Assembly: GCA_011947345.1 (NCBI GenBank)
Contig: JAAVTG010000568.1
Coordinates: forward strand, 186,001 to 250,000
Direction: 5' to 3'
DNA from: Phytophthora quininea
Taxonomy: Eukaryota > Oomycota > Peronosporomycetes > Peronosporales > Peronosporaceae
DNA length: 64,000 bases
The notes beneath the pieces were generated by a model, which had not been told where the DNA came from, did no database searches, and was given only the letters and a program-made list of their open reading frames with translations. A program made the position numbers and the translations under genes. Shown here piece after piece: positions 10,714 through 21,624 of this stretch; the stretch's first letter is position 1, and each line of letters starts with the position of its first letter.

Positions 10714-13686
10714 CTAGCTGTAGATCTGCGCGCCGACCTGATGCGGCCACGAGGTGCGCACGAGCTCGGCGAACGGCGGGCCTTGCAGTCTACTGCGAGG
10801 AGAGCTGCGTTTGGGACGACTGCTGTCATATCTAGGATCGGCCTCTTCGCCGAGGAAGTCACGACGCAGCGAGTAGCCGGGCTGGTCAACAAGGTCGCTA
10901 CTGCCGCGGAACAGGAGCTGGACTTGAGTCGCTGTCAACTCCCGACGCTGCCACACGCGCAAGTCGAACACGAGGCCACTAAAGCCGAACCAGCCTTGGA
11001 AATGGGACTCTGGCTTGGCTGGATTCATGCCGCTGATGCAGCCGGAGCCAACGTTCACGTAGCGGAGCTGAGGCCAAGCGGAACACAGCGGACCCGCATC
11101 AGACAGTCGCTGCTCTCCGTTCAGATAAACAGTCAGCAATTGCTCTGGCTGGTCATTCCTACTGAAGGTCGCGCGGTCCGAGTCGGCGTCTCCGCCGTAC
11201 GTCACCACGAGGTGATACCAATGTGTTGGTGAGAGCTCTCGAGCCACACACTGGCGTCGTTCGGTTCAAGAACGAGCACCAGAGATTGCCCATCGGATCT
11301 ACAGCTAAAAGTTGGTGGTGGACGTACGGCCAGCCATTGGAGTCGCTTGTCTCCTGGAACGGTAGATCCTGCGCACCGAGCAAGACACCGCCCATGAACG
11401 TGTCTCCTAGCTCAGCCAGCGAAAACCAAATCTCAATAGAGAACGGCTCGGCACTAGTAGCACCTGTTTGGCTCTCGCCGCGACTACTATCGCCGCTGCA
11501 AGTGAGCATGCTATTTAATGAGCCCGGAAGTGGCAGTGCTGAGCCACGATCACGCCAGCGAGGGTCCATCGGGAGTCCACGGAAACGGAAAGAGTCTGTA
11601 AGTAGCTTAGGGTCTCGCTCGAATGAGACTTCAAGCGGCCGAGACGAGCTTTGGACAATGGCGCCGACCTGCAGGCGATCAAGGCCGCGCACATTTTGGC
11701 CATTGATTCCCACGATAACGTCGCCGCGGCTGACTCTTCCAGACGCCTCGATTTCTCCTGCTGCGCCGGATTCCGTGCGCAAGAACTTGCTCACGACAAC
11801 TCGGTTGCCGATCGCATTGATCTTGACGCCGAGCCATTTCTGTTGGAGTTCGACAACCGCAATCTTGGGGATCGGAGGCTCACGCTCGATCGGTTGCGGT
11901 GGTTCTTGCACAGGAATGCCCACGGCTGGTGGAGGTGTTGGCTTGTTGTCCTTTGGACTATTTTGTCGCCTGCTACTGCTAGCGCCGTTGGGGTTGATCG
12001 GAGCCTCTTTCGCAGAGAGTGCCGCAAAGGAGGAAGAAGCCGCACGCAGATAATCGGCACTGGTAATTCGCGGTAGTGGCAACGGCGGCGTGGTATCTTT
12101 TCAAAGCTTGTATCATCGCCATCCCGTTCACGTTCTTCCTCTGCTAAAGCTTGTAGCTCTTCGACCACGGTATCGATTTCCGGTCTCGCTGCTCGATCTG
12201 CATCACACATCGCTTCCACTAGCGACCACACGCTATCATCAACACCTACAGGGCACGGCGGCATTTCGCCACGCAGTACTCGCTCCCGTACTTCGTCGTC
12301 GGCGAGGAATCCCCACGGCAATTCCCCTGATATGGCTTCTAGCAACGTCATTCCTAACGCGTAAATATCCGACGCCATGTCCGTTTTTGCTTCGCTTTTC
12401 AACAGCTCTGGGGCTTGCCATCTTAGCGAGCCAGCGGTGTTCGATGCAGATACTTCCGATGAGGATCGTGCCAGGGAAAATGATCGGACGTTCGCGAGTC
12501 GAGCTTGACTATCGTCTCCGACGAGAATGTTAGCGCAGCAGATGTCACCGTGAACCAGCGACTCGGCGTGCATGCTCTTTAGACCGGACGCGGTCTGCGC
12601 GAGCAGGCGAAACACTTGGCGGCGATGATCAACAGACAAGTTCAAGTAATCCTCGATGGAAGTCAAGACCGCTCCACGCTCAGGAGCTGCCCATGGGTTC
12701 TCAAACGCAAGGAACGGGTGGGGACCAAAGGTGCAGCCTCCTACTAACCGCAGTACATGCGGGTCACGGCTGCAATTCTGCAGCAGCTCTGCTTCTTGCT
12801 GCATAACCTCAACGGCTGCAGCGATCTCAGTCTCAATCTCAGAGTCGAGAACCAATTCCTTGATAAGCAATTGCTGGACTCCGTCCTTACGCAGTCCCCG
12901 CGTCCGCATCCAGGTGGCACTAGCGATTAGACTCTTAGGTCCGCCACGGAAGCGGGTCGTCGGATTGATCGCCACTTCAGCAGGAGAAAGGAACCATTGG
13001 GGTAACACCGGCACCTGCACAGTGCCAACACGAACCAACTTGCGAAACAGCACGCGAAGCGATTCTTCGTAGTCGGGGAAAAACTCAACGCCGCCGTCTG
13101 CTTGCAACTCCGCCGCGCTGCTACCGCTGTTACTTGCGCTGCGGTTCGCCTTCTGTTTGGCAATACGTCGATTGGCTCTCTGTACCTGCTGGTAGGCGAA
13201 CTTGACCGCTGCTAGCATCTCGAGCTGCTCTCTGTCGCTGGTGTCTCCTGCAGAATCCACTTCCATCTTGGCGGCAATCTGCAGCGCCTGGTCTGCTCTC
13301 TCCAGACACTCTTCCCACTCCTGCGCCCAGCCTGCACTAGGGTCTACGTGCTCTGCATGAAGTCCTCGAAATGACGCGTCCAGCCACGTGTGGATAGCGC
13401 GAATCTCCCGTACAGGAGCAGGAGCCACGACGAGGCGAAAGACAGCGTTCTCCGTCGCTGCCTGACTCTCCAGCAAGTGCGTAAAGCGTGACAGAGCTGC
13501 ATCCACTTGGGCAGGCCACTGCAGCTCGGCGTCCGACGGCGTGTTGTCCGGCAGCGGCTCTTGAGCTCGGAAGTGGTCCGTGTAGCCGCAGAGCGCGACG
13601 AGGCGGCCCAGCAGCGTCTCGCACAGCGGCTGCAGCTCCCACGAGCGCTCGCACAGCGACTGCAGCGCCATCAACGCCGGCTCCAT
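10714..13686 (-). CDS. Degenerate protein kinase - PDZ - ConA-like lectin protein
   Basis: The ATG at 13686 starts a helical N-terminus of about 220 residues, then a kinase fold: LLIKEL supplies the ATP-lysine, HGDICCAN is the catalytic loop with Asp and Asn, and SLRWQAPELL the APE region. The DFG position reads ANVRSFSLAR, without the magnesium-binding Asp, so catalysis is doubtful. After a one-base break near 12095 follow a Pro-rich linker, a PDZ domain (about 11860-11620, with VGINGQNVRGLDRL) and a ConA/laminin-G-like domain that crosses a second break near 11250 (WYHLVVTY, GWFGFSGLVFDLRVW). The same lectin module occurs in the F-box genes at 28-35 kb and 63 kb. No signal peptide is visible, so a cytosolic scaffold or signalling role is the best guess. 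Confidence 0.65.
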
Positions 13687-14260
13687 GGTCGCAGCTTCGG
13701 GTCCAACGCGGTCCACTGGTTAATGAGGCGAGCGGGGGCCGACGAACCTAGAACTCCACGGCAGATCGAAGGAACGTCCGCAGGGGACACGGCAGGGGCG
13801 CGCCGAGATCGAGGTCGGATTATGAGTCGGGGTCAAAGCACGGACGTGACAACCGCGAGCGCCGCCCAGTTGTAGACTCACTTGAAGACTCCGCGGGATG
13901 TGTTCAGGCTCACACATACACAGAACATACACCAAGCAAGGCAACGTTACAGCCTTGCGGGGGTTTCGATGCCCGTCTAGCAGTAACAGGGCGAGCTAAT
14001 GGTTGCAGCCTGATCACACCAGACGAAATGCCTGCGCGGAATCTGTTAGGTTTGTCATCTCCTCCATCGCGAGAGAATTTTATTCACGGCCGCTGTTCAT
14101 GGTGTTTACTTTGCTTTTCCCATCTTGGGCACCGCCGCTAAAGGCGCGAACCCCAGCCTCCGATCGGAAGATGAAGCAGCACTCTCGTCTTGCAGAGAGA
14201 CCCCGTCGACAGTGAATCACCGTCAGGGGGCTATCCACTTGAGTCTTTCACTGAAGAGAA
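13687..14260. other. Intergenic, no gene recognised
   Basis: About 570 bp between the kinase/PDZ/lectin gene and the end of the kinase/2H gene, both on the minus strand. Several GC-rich open frames cross it but they are continuations of antisense frames of the flanking genes and show no domain. It presumably carries the promoter of the gene to the left and the terminator of the one to the right. Confidence 0.4.
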
Positions 14261-17200
14261 TCAATCCGATTGCTTCATCAACGCATCGGTCTCTGCTCGG
14301 CGGATGGCATACCCTCTTGGGAGCCAGCCCTCAGGGTGATCGCGACCATTATGAAGCACCGGGATGTTTTTCACGACGATGTCGATCGCTTCAAGCGACG
14401 AACCTGTCATGTTCACGCGGCGAGACACCCGACTCGGGGCACAGCTAAAGAAGAAGATGCTGCCGTCGTCCGCTTTGCACGTGTCGTTGCATTGGGGAGC
14501 GAGCACTTTTGCTGCGGCTCGAAGGCGATCGCACAACGTGTGCGTCTGCAGGAGGCTCCACTGGCAACGGCTTGGCAGCTCAATGTATGTACGCACAGGA
14601 GCGACAGTGGACAAGCCATCGGCATCTCCATCATGACGCCCCATCAGTGACACCAGCACACCAAGATGGTGCGTTGTGTTCAAGGAAGAAGCTCTGTTCG
14701 ATCTCATCCCTCCGCAATGGTTGGAATCGAGCATGGTCTTGCAAGCGTTCAACGCATTTTCCAAGCCCTGCATCCACGTCGCTTGCGCTCGCTTGTTGCC
14801 TTGGAGAGCTAGCAGCGCATCACCAAGTGCAGTAGGCCATTCCTCCCCGGCCAGCATTGACAACTGAGCCAGCATGGCATAAAAGATGTGGATGATACGG
14901 CCAGACACCACGTCGTCTGCAGACACTCTCTCACCAAGCGAGTTGATCGTCCTGATGTAGTGCAGCACCAATTGTTCGCTAATTAGATTGACCAACGACG
15001 ACAGACGACATTCACTTGGAAGTATTCTGCTACACTGACGCTCGAGAATCGCGCGGAGAAGAGAGGCCAAGACACTGTACACCTCCTTCTCGCAGGACTC
15101 TCGACTCGCCTTTGCAGAGCTTCACAGCACTTGAATTGAGCAACAACAACGGAATCTGTCTTGCCGTCGGGTATCATACGCACGCAAAACACTGGGCTGT
15201 AGCTGGACATGAGGCAAACGCTGAAGTAAAACTGGCCTGGGTTACAAGAGACCTCAAGGCGATGGATAACGCCTTTGAGCTGTAGTGTGCTCACCATTTT
15301 CTCTTGGAGGGCGTCGAGTGTATCGGAAGCGTCATTTGGCACCAAGATACACAGCTCGATAACATCCGACGCCATACCCAGCAGCGTCGTATCGATTCGC
15401 CGAACTTCCTTTCTAGCAGCAGTTGTACTCGTTCCACGAACGCAAGCCCAAGCATCGCCGACAACATCCATTCCACTTACGATAGCGCTCCGCGTTTGCT
15501 CTTGGATGTTGACCCCAGGACGTCAAGGAGCGACGAAACACTTGTGCATTGAGACGACAGCGGCTCATTGGGTCGACCAGCGTCGCCATGAATGTCAACA
15601 TGAACAACATTCACTAAAGCGCCAGGCAGACATTTAATCCAGCGGAGAGGCCACTGGGCAGGATCCCGAGACGTTGTCAGCATCGTAATGTGGCTGAACT
15701 TGCCGCCACTTTGATACTTTCCGATTGCTTCATCGAAGCCTTGGAATGGATCAACCGCAGGAAGCACCTCCACGTCGTCAAATTGGTGGACTGGAGACAA
15801 CAACAAATCGCTTTGCAGCTTGTCTAGCAATGCCGCTGACGAGACAAACGGGTCAAAAGACTGGGATCTCTGAATACAAAGCAGACGGCGCGTCTTGCAC
15901 GCCGACCCCATGTGATGCAAAATCTGCTCCCGCAATAAAAACAACTTGGAGTCTGTGACAGGTCGATCTTTCTTTTTACTGCCTTCTGTCAGGTCGTCTT
16001 CCTCGAGTTTCAAAACGAACAGATTAGTTTTCTTTGTTTCCGCCATGCTATCGTCACTAGAGCCATGGATGTCCATTGTAAACGGCGACGACGTTGTAAT
16101 CACTCTTTGGTTCTGGACGAAGAGAGCGGCGCCAAGTTCAGCTGTCAATTCGAGTGCAGGATCTATCAGTGTTCGAACAGATCTCGTGGACTCCAAAAGA
16201 TCGTTTGAGTACGCTGCGCTCACGCCATCCTTCGTTGAAAGCGTAACGTGTGGGATCTTGTTCCGTACCTGCAGAGGTAATAATTCGTCTAACTCCACGC
16301 GGAGAGCCTGGCCTTTGCATCTTCTACAACTTGGACTCCGCGAATCGAGAAACGAGCTCCAAGTTCGGCGTCCCTGGTGTACTGCGTACTTGGGCGATAA
16401 CATAACGTCACGTGGTCAGCAGCTTTGTTATAGTGCGCAAGAGAGACCTGCTCTAGCAGTCTCTTTTGCGAGTCATCGTCCAAAACGAGACCAATGTAGG
16501 TCAAACCTCCCACGTCACCATCCGAAAGAGGGTTCGCAGTCAGCATGGCATGAGCAAATTGAGGAGTAAAGCACTGAGCTCGTGGATCTTCTTCCCACCG
16601 CAGATACATACTCACTACTTTATCAGGAGGCACGCCATGCGAATTGCGTTTTCCCATTCGGAAAGCCGTGAGGACGTCCGGGCACCTCATTTCCAAAATA
16701 TAAACCCGACAGCCTCGCGAGTTTGCGACCTCTTCGTACGGTTCGTATTCCCACAACTGCGTGCTCGTGTTGTCGACTAAAACGATATGTTGGCGAGGTC
16801 CACGTTGCTTCGAGTCTCCATGCTCAACATTCCTAGGTATCTGCGCTTCAATCGCTCTGGTAAACTCTCTACGACAGTTGTTGTGGGCCAACCCCAGCTT
16901 CTTGACATCAAACACGTATCCCCGCGGAGTTTCAAACGTAAAATCCGCTGAACACACCGTAAACGCCACTCCATGGTGTCGACAGATCTCTGCAATCTCG
17001 CGTCCCAGCGTGCTCTTTCCACTTCCTGGGATTCCTCGCAAGATGACAGCAATAGGCTTACTCGGATCGCTGTTGCTACTTAGCATGCCGTCCACCAGTG
17101 GCACCAGCTCCGGATAATGAAGTCTCGTCAGTAAATCTCCACTTGCTGGCTCAACTACTGGCAAATACACGCGCTGCATCTCCTTGTGATCTTCTGAGGC

Positions 17201-17827
17201 CTCATGAACCACCAATTGCGCCCACTCACTCTCTCCTTCCCATGGAAACTGCAACTGCTCCCTATCAACATCTCCCTCCACAAAGCCTGACACTAGAGGC
17301 AGCATCACGCGATTGCCAAGCAGCACTCTGGCAAACACTCCAGCACTCTTTAGTCGCAGCATCAAACTGCTTGCAAACGACCACAAATTGTCCTCCGACG
17401 TCCTATTGAAGCTCAAACTTAGTGAAAACTCGTCATACTTGGGGTCGTGACACAGCAGCGTCCTGCTCCGGAGCGTCTGCTGTCTCTTCACGTCCCCCAA
17501 GGAGCGCTGCAGCGCCACCAGCTGCTGCCAGCGACCCAGTCCGCACTCCAGCAGTTCCACACATACGTCACTATCAGAAGTCACTGCTGACGAGCGTCTG
17601 GCGTCCAATTTGACCTCAAAGTCTCGCAACACGTCGCTTAGTGCTGGAACTTCTTGGGTTGACTGCAACTGCAGCGAGATGCGCACTCGCAGCGGACTCA
17701 GCTGGATGCTGCGCAGGATGTCTTGCTCCGAGGGCTCTCCGGGTGGTCGGCGGCGGCTGGATGACGGGCGGGAGCTGCTGGCGGGGCTGCTAGCGGCGCG
17801 CTGGTAGCCACGTTCGCGTCGACCCAT
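14261..17827 (-). CDS. Polynucleotide-kinase-like and 2H phosphoesterase protein (RNA end healing)
   Basis: Start ATG at 17827. After an N-terminal domain of unknown fold comes a P-loop kinase: Walker A GIPGSGKST near residue 270, then HIVLVDNTSTQLWEYEPY and YILEMRCPDVL, as in N4BP2-like and tRNA-ligase polynucleotide kinases. The next part has two HVTL motifs (DHVTLCYRPS and PHVTLSTKDG), the paired HxT signature of a 2H cyclic phosphodiesterase. One-base breaks occur near 16310 and 15090. An intron is well supported at 15413-15480. About 270 C-terminal residues (14261-15070) are alpha-helical and unassigned. The kinase plus 2H order is that of the healing half of plant and fungal tRNA ligases; I see no ligase KxDG motif. 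Confidence 0.65.
15413..15480 (-). other. 68-nt intron in the kinase/2H gene
   Basis: On the minus strand the donor is GTAAGT at 15480 and the acceptor is CTGCTAG ending at 15413. Removing these 68 nt joins the two coding frames in phase (a TC from the first exon plus A of the second makes a Ser codon followed by KEVRRIDTT) and removes an in-frame TAA. Confidence 0.75.
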
Positions 17828-18552
17828 GACGTATTCAAGGGGTTAAAATTTCAAATGACAACCATAGCCGTATACCAATAATATCACGCAAGGCAAAGCT
17901 ACGCATGCATCCATGCAGTTGTTGTACTTGAGCCAACTAGTAGTAATACATGTATTAACCCCTTTACCCCCGCTATCCGGGACGTGCTAGTAGCTACTCC
18001 TTTCCTACAGCATCAGCAGGTTAATGCCGGAGACCACCGGCTATCCCGGTGCCACCCACGGGCACACACAGGACACTTGAGGTTTTTCAAGGCGCCACGC
18101 CGGAGGAAAAGCCTTCGTCATGACGGCTTTACCGTAAGTTAACTGTTTCTGCAGCTGGTACGCCGTCGCGTAGACGCTTCTGCTTGATTTTCTTCCTGCC
18201 TTTGAGGTTGGTTGAGAGGGGTCACATGGTCGCAGAGCTTGATACGACACTGGGGAAGCCACGGGGCTTGGAAACGTAAGGTCCCGCCTCAAGCACGGGC
18301 TCGAGGGGACCTCTGGCAGCATAACCTCCGGCGGTCTTCGTCGCCAGATGCACACGTCGTGCATTGCGGTGGAGCTGGAGCTCGGAGCTTGGACTTGAGC
18401 GAGCAAATGGCGAACTGAGCGATGGAAGTGGAGTCCGTCACTGGCGGCAGGCAGCATCCATGGTGGTGGCTTTCACAGCGGCTGCCAAAGCATGGAACTT
18501 TATGCTGTATAGTTCGGGGCTAGAAGGCTTAATGAATGGTTATTCTCTCCCC
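17828..18552. other. Intergenic with one doubtful small frame
   Basis: About 725 bp. An ATG-started frame of 138 codons lies on the minus strand at 18041-18457; it is rich in Pro, Ser and Arg, has no recognisable domain, and may be chance. The rest holds the promoter side of the kinase/2H gene and the 3' flank of the protease-like gene. Confidence 0.3.
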
Positions 18553-19613
18553 CTAAGAATTGATGGCCCCCACGGCGCTGGGCGGCGCATTCTCGAAGGT
18601 GCTCGGATGGTAGAATGGGATTTCGTCCGAGTACTTTTCGAGATATTTTTCCATCGCTTGCGAGATCTCTAGCCATGTCGAAGAAGTCTTCGTCAAAGGA
18701 CAGAAGTTGGCCTTATGTTGTTGCGTCCACGAGTCCCCGTCGGCCTTAGTGACGACCCCAACCAACTTCCGCGACTTCAAACCCACTACCGGCCCACCAA
18801 GCAGCTCCCAGCCGTTCCTCTCGGTGCAGTAGTCGGCGTTGTCGACGGCGATGACTCCGGTGGCGTCAGCAACGTGACCGCGGAGACCAACGTACATCGT
18901 CGAGTCGTTGAATGTCACAGTCCCCTTGCCCATCCACTCCACAGCGTCACCGACGGTAACTTCATCATCGGGCTTCAAGCACTCGAAGTTCTTCGAGACT
19001 CTCAGTAGCGAAACGCCATGGGCGTCGAAGTCCTGCACCCGCTCGGCGTAGCGGTTGCATCCTGGGCCCAACGGGAACGACGCGCAGAAGCGTCCGTCGA
19101 GAGAGGGTTCCCAGTTCTGGGCTTGGCTGGCAGCGAGCGTCGTCAGCACGAAGCCGTCTTTCGTGATGATGAATCCAGTCTGGTGTCCGCGGCCGTCGGG
19201 AAATTGATGTGCACTAAGCACCAGTTAGTCCAGTCGTAGGTCGCTGCTGGTGGTAGGGGCGCGAGCCGCTTTAGCACTGCCTGCCGGTCATTGCGTACTC
19301 GCGCTGCCTCCAAGCGCACGTGACGCTCTCGCTCTGCTTCCAGGTGCTCCAGGCGCGCGAGTCGCTCCTCAAGCGTCTTCTCCATAGCCTTCTTTGGCGT
19401 CAATGCGAGAATGTTGCGATGCGATGACTGCGCCTCTTCCATTGGCTGAAAGTCTGTCAGCTCGCTAAGGCATCGAACGATGGCGGAGCTGAAGAACGCG
19501 AGGACGGACGTCAAGCTGCTAAAGTGCCCGTGGAGGCTCGCAGACAAGTAGGGGGTCAAGTCTGCGGGAGGGTCCACGGAACGCCAAGGCACAAGCATCC
19601 TTGCATTCAACAT
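18553..19613 (-). CDS. Trypsin-like protein with all three catalytic residues lost
   Basis: The ATG at 19613 starts an N-terminal region with a coiled coil (LEERLARLEHLEAERERH), followed after a one-base break at 19198-19200 by a chymotrypsin-fold domain. Aligned with the divergent neighbour at 19726-20596, the His motif TAYHAS is TTLAAS, the Asp motif KMDISLLKL is DAHGVSLLRV, and the Ser motif GVSGGPVV is ELLGGPVV. Histidine, aspartate and serine are thus all replaced while the scaffold is kept. It should be a non-catalytic homologue, perhaps a regulator or binding partner. There is no signal peptide. The two genes are head to head with 112 bp between their ATGs, so a shared promoter is likely. 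Confidence 0.65.
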
Positions 19614-19725
19614 GAAATCGCACAGTGAATGGCAGTTTTGGTGGCCTGGGCCCAGTTTGGTTTAGTTATCTTTCTCGTCGAGAGGCAGCAAGTCGATAAA
19701 CGCCTACAAGACATCACATATCGAC

Positions 19726-20596
19726 ATGGCATCGCGTGGGGAGCTGGAGGACGTAGAGGAGCTTGACGACGTGGAGGAGCTTGACGACGTGGAGGAGCTT
19801 GACGACATGGAGAAAATTCGTCGGCAGCTTGATAGAGTCAAGGTGCGGTTGCGAGATGTGGACAGAGAGATGCAGCGCATAGCAAGGAGTACTACCAAGA
19901 CAGCGACGGAGGTTGGAATCTACAGCACGCAGCGCGTCGTCAGGGTCGACACGACGGATGACAGCGGATACAGGACTGGTTTCTTCATATCCCCGGACGG
20001 CTACTTCCTCACGGCGTACCACGCCAGCCGGGGTGCGAGTTGGACAGGATGCGTAGCGTATATGCGTGACAGCAACCAGCCGATAGCGTGTGCCCATGTC
20101 AAAGACTACCAGAAGATGGATATTTCTCTGCTCAAGCTGAAGGCGAACGTGCACGTCGATTTTTCTCGACCCGCAAGACACTCTGACGAGTGGGGAACCA
20201 GTGGCCATTGTTGGCTTTGGGCTGGAGCGGTACACGTTGCCAATGATCAGTTGCGGCATTGTAACTGAAATCGCTTCGTCGACAGACTCCGCAATTCTCC
20301 CCACAAACTCTTTTCAGCATTGCACAGCCAATAACAACACAGGGGTGTCGGGTGGACCTGTTGTGGACATGTACACCAACAAATTCATCGGCGTTGTCAG
20401 TGCTATCGATCACAGTGCCATGATCGACCAAGGGCAGACGAGATTTTACCCCGTTGTGCGGACATCAGACATCTGGCAAGATATCGTTCTCACAATAACG
20501 GCCGGCCGAAATGCTGATGGAGTGCCGGCTCCGTGGCCGGAAGGTGTATTCACAGCTGTCAGTCCAGCGTTTGGCAGCCTCGACAATTCGTTATAA
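19726..20596 (+). CDS. Trypsin-like serine protease with intact triad
   Basis: Start ATG at 19726. The first 25 residues contain an acidic repeat (ELDDVE three times, encoded by an 18-bp tandem repeat), then a coiled coil up to about residue 60. The protease domain shows GFFISPDGYFLTAYHAS (catalytic His), MDISLLKL (Asp) and, after a frame break at the G run 20191-20194, NTGVSGGPVV (Ser). The layout resembles DegP/S1-like trypsin folds without a PDZ domain, and there is no signal peptide, so it is probably intracellular. The break needs removal of one G or gain of two bases and I treat it as an assembly error. Confidence 0.6.
19739..19815 (+). repeat. 18-bp tandem repeat coding for an acidic peptide
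   Basis: The unit GAGGAGCTTGACGACGTG occurs three times in a row with one change in the last copy (GACATG), in frame with the protease gene, giving ELDDVE repeats. It may vary in copy number between strains. Confidence 0.7.
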
Positions 20597-20911
20597 AATC
20601 GACCAAGGCGGACTTGTTGGCGGCCATCAAGAGGTGCAGAACTGCTAGTATTCGCTGTCTGTGCGGCCAACGCTGCCCGTCCCTGCGGACGATGACGCCC
20701 GCCTGATGTAGTATCTCGTACCAGCAACGACGAGTTGCGCCGCTCCTTCATGCAGTTGGACGCTGTCAGCGGGATACGACAGCATACAAAAGAAAGTAAC
20801 TTCAATATACGACAAGGTCAGTAACACCTCGTGAGTAAATTCTGTCTACGCATGGGACGTCGACGACTGCAGCTGTGGCGCTGCATGGGAATAAAATTAA
20901 CGTCGCTCTGC

Positions 20912-21499
20912 TTAGCAACGGCGCAGGAGCTGCTGGTCCAACGTAGCGATGAATCCAGGCACGCTCCGAGCGAACTCTTCGATCCTCTCGGTGCGTTTGC
21001 GTAGCTCATCCTGCAGCTTGGTCTCGGCCTCCAGCACTTTCGGTGGCAGCGTCGAGTCCGCCACGTGGGCCGCCTCTTCCGACATGGACGATGTAGAGGC
21101 CATGGACGACGCCGGTCGCTTCTTCTCCAGGTCTGCAGACCCACTGCTATTGTCCACCACAGCCAGCGCATTCGCTGGCAGCTCGTCGTCGAACTCTTGC
21201 AGCTCTCTCTGCAGACTGCGGATCTTCTGCTCCCATTGGTCGATCTCCTTCTGCTGAGCGGCGTTGCGCGTCTCCATCTCATGCGCGCGCACGTCCAGGT
21301 CCAGTGTCTGGGACCGCAGCAGCTGGCACGTGCACTTGAGCAGCATCTGTGCCGTGTTCTGCGAGACGCCGACCTTCTTCTTGTGCTTCCTGGGTTTGCG
21401 CGTCTTCTTGCCCGTCTTGGGCTTGCGCTTGCGCTTGCTGTCCACGCACTTGTCTACCGAGCGAGGCGACTTGGCCTCCAGCTCCGTCACCTCCGCCAT
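20912..21499 (-). CDS. Basic coiled-coil protein of unknown function
   Basis: A complete open frame of 195 codons with ATG at 21499. Residues 18-45 are dense in Lys and Arg and could serve as a nuclear or nucleolar signal. Residues about 70-115 form a Gln/Glu-rich coiled coil (AAQQKEIDQWEQKIRSLQRE), followed by a Ser-rich spacer and a second coiled coil near the C-terminus. No catalytic motif is seen. It is divergently arranged with the PEX14 gene, 125 bp between ATGs. Confidence 0.6.
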   Translation of the reverse strand: MAEVTELEAKSPRSVDKCVDSKRKRKPKTGKKTRKPRKHKKKVGVSQNTAQMLLKCTCQLLRSQTLDLDVRAHEMETRNAAQQKEIDQWEQKIRSLQRELQEFDDELPANALAVVDNSSGSADLEKKRPASSMASTSSMSEEAAHVADSTLPPKVLEAETKLQDELRKRTERIEEFARSVPGFIATLDQQLLRRC

Positions 21500-21624
21500 G
21501 GTCTCACTTCGATTGTCAACAAGGAAACTAGTTTTTAGCGTCCGTTTTAGACTCCGTTTTGCGCTAGGATAAGTTCAATACGTTTTACGTCAGCAAGCAG
21601 TTCGCAATACGAAGCAGCCCGAGC

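Noticed and set aside
10741..13875. Long plus-strand frames across the kinase/PDZ/lectin gene
   Set aside because: They are antisense to conserved domains in GC-rich coding DNA and show no domain of their own.
18041..18457. 138-codon minus-strand frame
   Set aside because: It has an ATG but low-complexity composition, no domain and no paralogue in the window; not listed as a gene.
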